From Firmicutes bacterium AF25-13AC (GTDB taxonomy: Bacteria; Bacillota; Clostridia; Lachnospirales; Lachnospiraceae), in the NCBI GenBank assembly GCA_003478935.1, contig QUFP01000079.1, forward strand, positions 1 through 5,878: 5,878 bases of DNA. Direction: 5' to 3'. Below the pieces are notes generated by a model, which saw only the letters and a list, made by a program, of their open reading frames with translations, did no database searches and was not told the origin of the DNA. Every line of letters begins with the position of its first letter. The first letter of the stretch is position 1. Both the position numbers and the translations under genes were made by a program. This document shows positions 5,667 to 5,878 of this stretch, piece after piece.

Positions 5667-5686
5667 GTGCCAGACCCCTGGTACTA
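5667..5686 (+). repeat. REP-like 20-bp hairpin repeat, copy 4
   Basis: GTGCCAGACCCCTGGTACTA, the same unit as at 333, 1595 and 1858 but without the preceding A-run. It lies inside the decayed element at the deletion joint between its transposase start and its right end. Confidence 0.75.
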
Positions 5687-5753
5687 CGATGGAGTATAGA
5701 CGCAGTCTTGGAATTGCTTAATTCAGGTCCAAGAAAGCGTTCGCATCCCCTCT

Positions 5754-5878
5754 TGAGCCGACCCCCAAAAGTTAGACCAAGAATCTAACACTTGGGAGGT
5801 TGCTTTTATGATTAAATATAGTTTTGAACAAAAGAAGGCACTCGTTACTGCCTATCTGAATGGTGAAGGCGGAATACG
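5754..5878 (+). mobile_element. Left end of a second IS3-family element, continues out of the window
   Basis: TGAGCCGACCCCCAAAAG followed by TTAGACC (5754-5778) looks like an IS3-family left terminal inverted repeat: TG at the tip and then CCCCCAAAAGTTAGAC, which I know from this family. It is followed at the usual distance by an OrfA start at 5808. Only three bases separate it from the decayed element, so it may have inserted beside or into that element's end. Confidence 0.75.
5808..5878 (+). CDS. IS3-family transposase OrfA, N-terminal part only
   Basis: ATG 5808 has GGGAGG (5794-5799) eight bases upstream. The 23 complete codons begin MIKYSFEQKKALVTAYLNGE and continue with GGI, the typical start of an IS150-group OrfA helix-turn-helix protein that binds the element's ends. 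The gene runs out of the window, so its integrity and the frameshifted OrfB partner cannot be judged. Confidence 0.8.
   Translation, partial: MIKYSFEQKKALVTAYLNGEGGI

Larger units (their letters stand above)
5562..5750 (+). mobile_element. Decayed IS3-like element (189 bp, MITE-like)
   Basis: The two ends are imperfect inverted repeats: the left starts GGGGTGCGGAC and continues TTTTTGGACCT; the reverse complement of the right starts GGGGATGCGAAC and continues CTTTCTTGGACCT. Between them remain the first 17 codons of an OrfA-type transposase and then one hairpin repeat; the rest of the transposase is gone. The true terminus may begin at TG (5566), as IS3-family ends usually do. No clear target-site duplication is visible (AATA on the left, TCTT on the right). 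It starts 12 bp after the zinc-ribbon gene's stop. Confidence 0.65.

Noticed and set aside
5597..5788. 63-residue plus-strand frame across the decayed element
   Set aside because: It crosses the element's right end and the left terminus of the next element, and is out of frame with the recognisable OrfA stub.

Overview
This 5.9-kb window is AT-rich, uses strong AGGAGG-type ribosome binding sites and TTG as well as ATG starts, and is bounded by insertion-sequence debris. This fits a low-GC Firmicute, most likely a gut clostridium of the Lachnospiraceae type. That placement is an inference from style; there is no rRNA or housekeeping marker here. The content is accessory and looks like a rearranged phage-defence (abortive-infection) island.

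Layout from left to right. Positions 1-326 hold a minus-strand fragment of an IS4-family transposase, cut off at a 20-bp hairpin repeat. A ~200-bp leader repeat with RNA-like folds (333-530) then precedes a HEPN-family gene (548-1501). That gene is followed by the ribosome binding site and first codons of a gene that is no longer there (1502-1536), an insertion-sequence end (1537-1588), another hairpin repeat, and ~240 bp of unassigned DNA. A second copy of the leader (1858-2058) precedes an 88-residue unknown gene (2079-2345) and an AbiH-family gene (2380-3732). A 52-bp sequence (3736-3787) then leads into a 589-residue gene with a HEPN-like RNHVAH motif and a C-terminal double zinc ribbon (3780-5549). 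The right edge holds a 189-bp decayed IS3-like element (5562-5750) and the start of a second IS3-family element running out of the window.

The main observation is modular. Both leader copies are followed by different cargo (one HEPN gene; or small gene plus AbiH), and both cargos end at the same ~52-bp joint, which carries the last codons of a HEPN gene and the translation start of the zinc-ribbon gene. In the right unit the joint leads into an intact zinc-ribbon gene. In the left unit it is cut eight bases into that gene by an insertion-sequence end. The simplest reading is two copies of one unit, leader - exchangeable cargo - HEPN/zinc-ribbon gene, with the left zinc-ribbon gene lost. The encoded proteins are all plausible infection-response effectors: two HEPN candidates (RNase-type Rx4H motifs) and AbiH, whose motifs resemble those of SIR2-like NAD-binding proteins.

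A 20-bp imperfect palindrome, GTGCCAGMCCCCYGGTACTA, occurs four times in the same orientation. Each copy lies at or near a rearrangement boundary.
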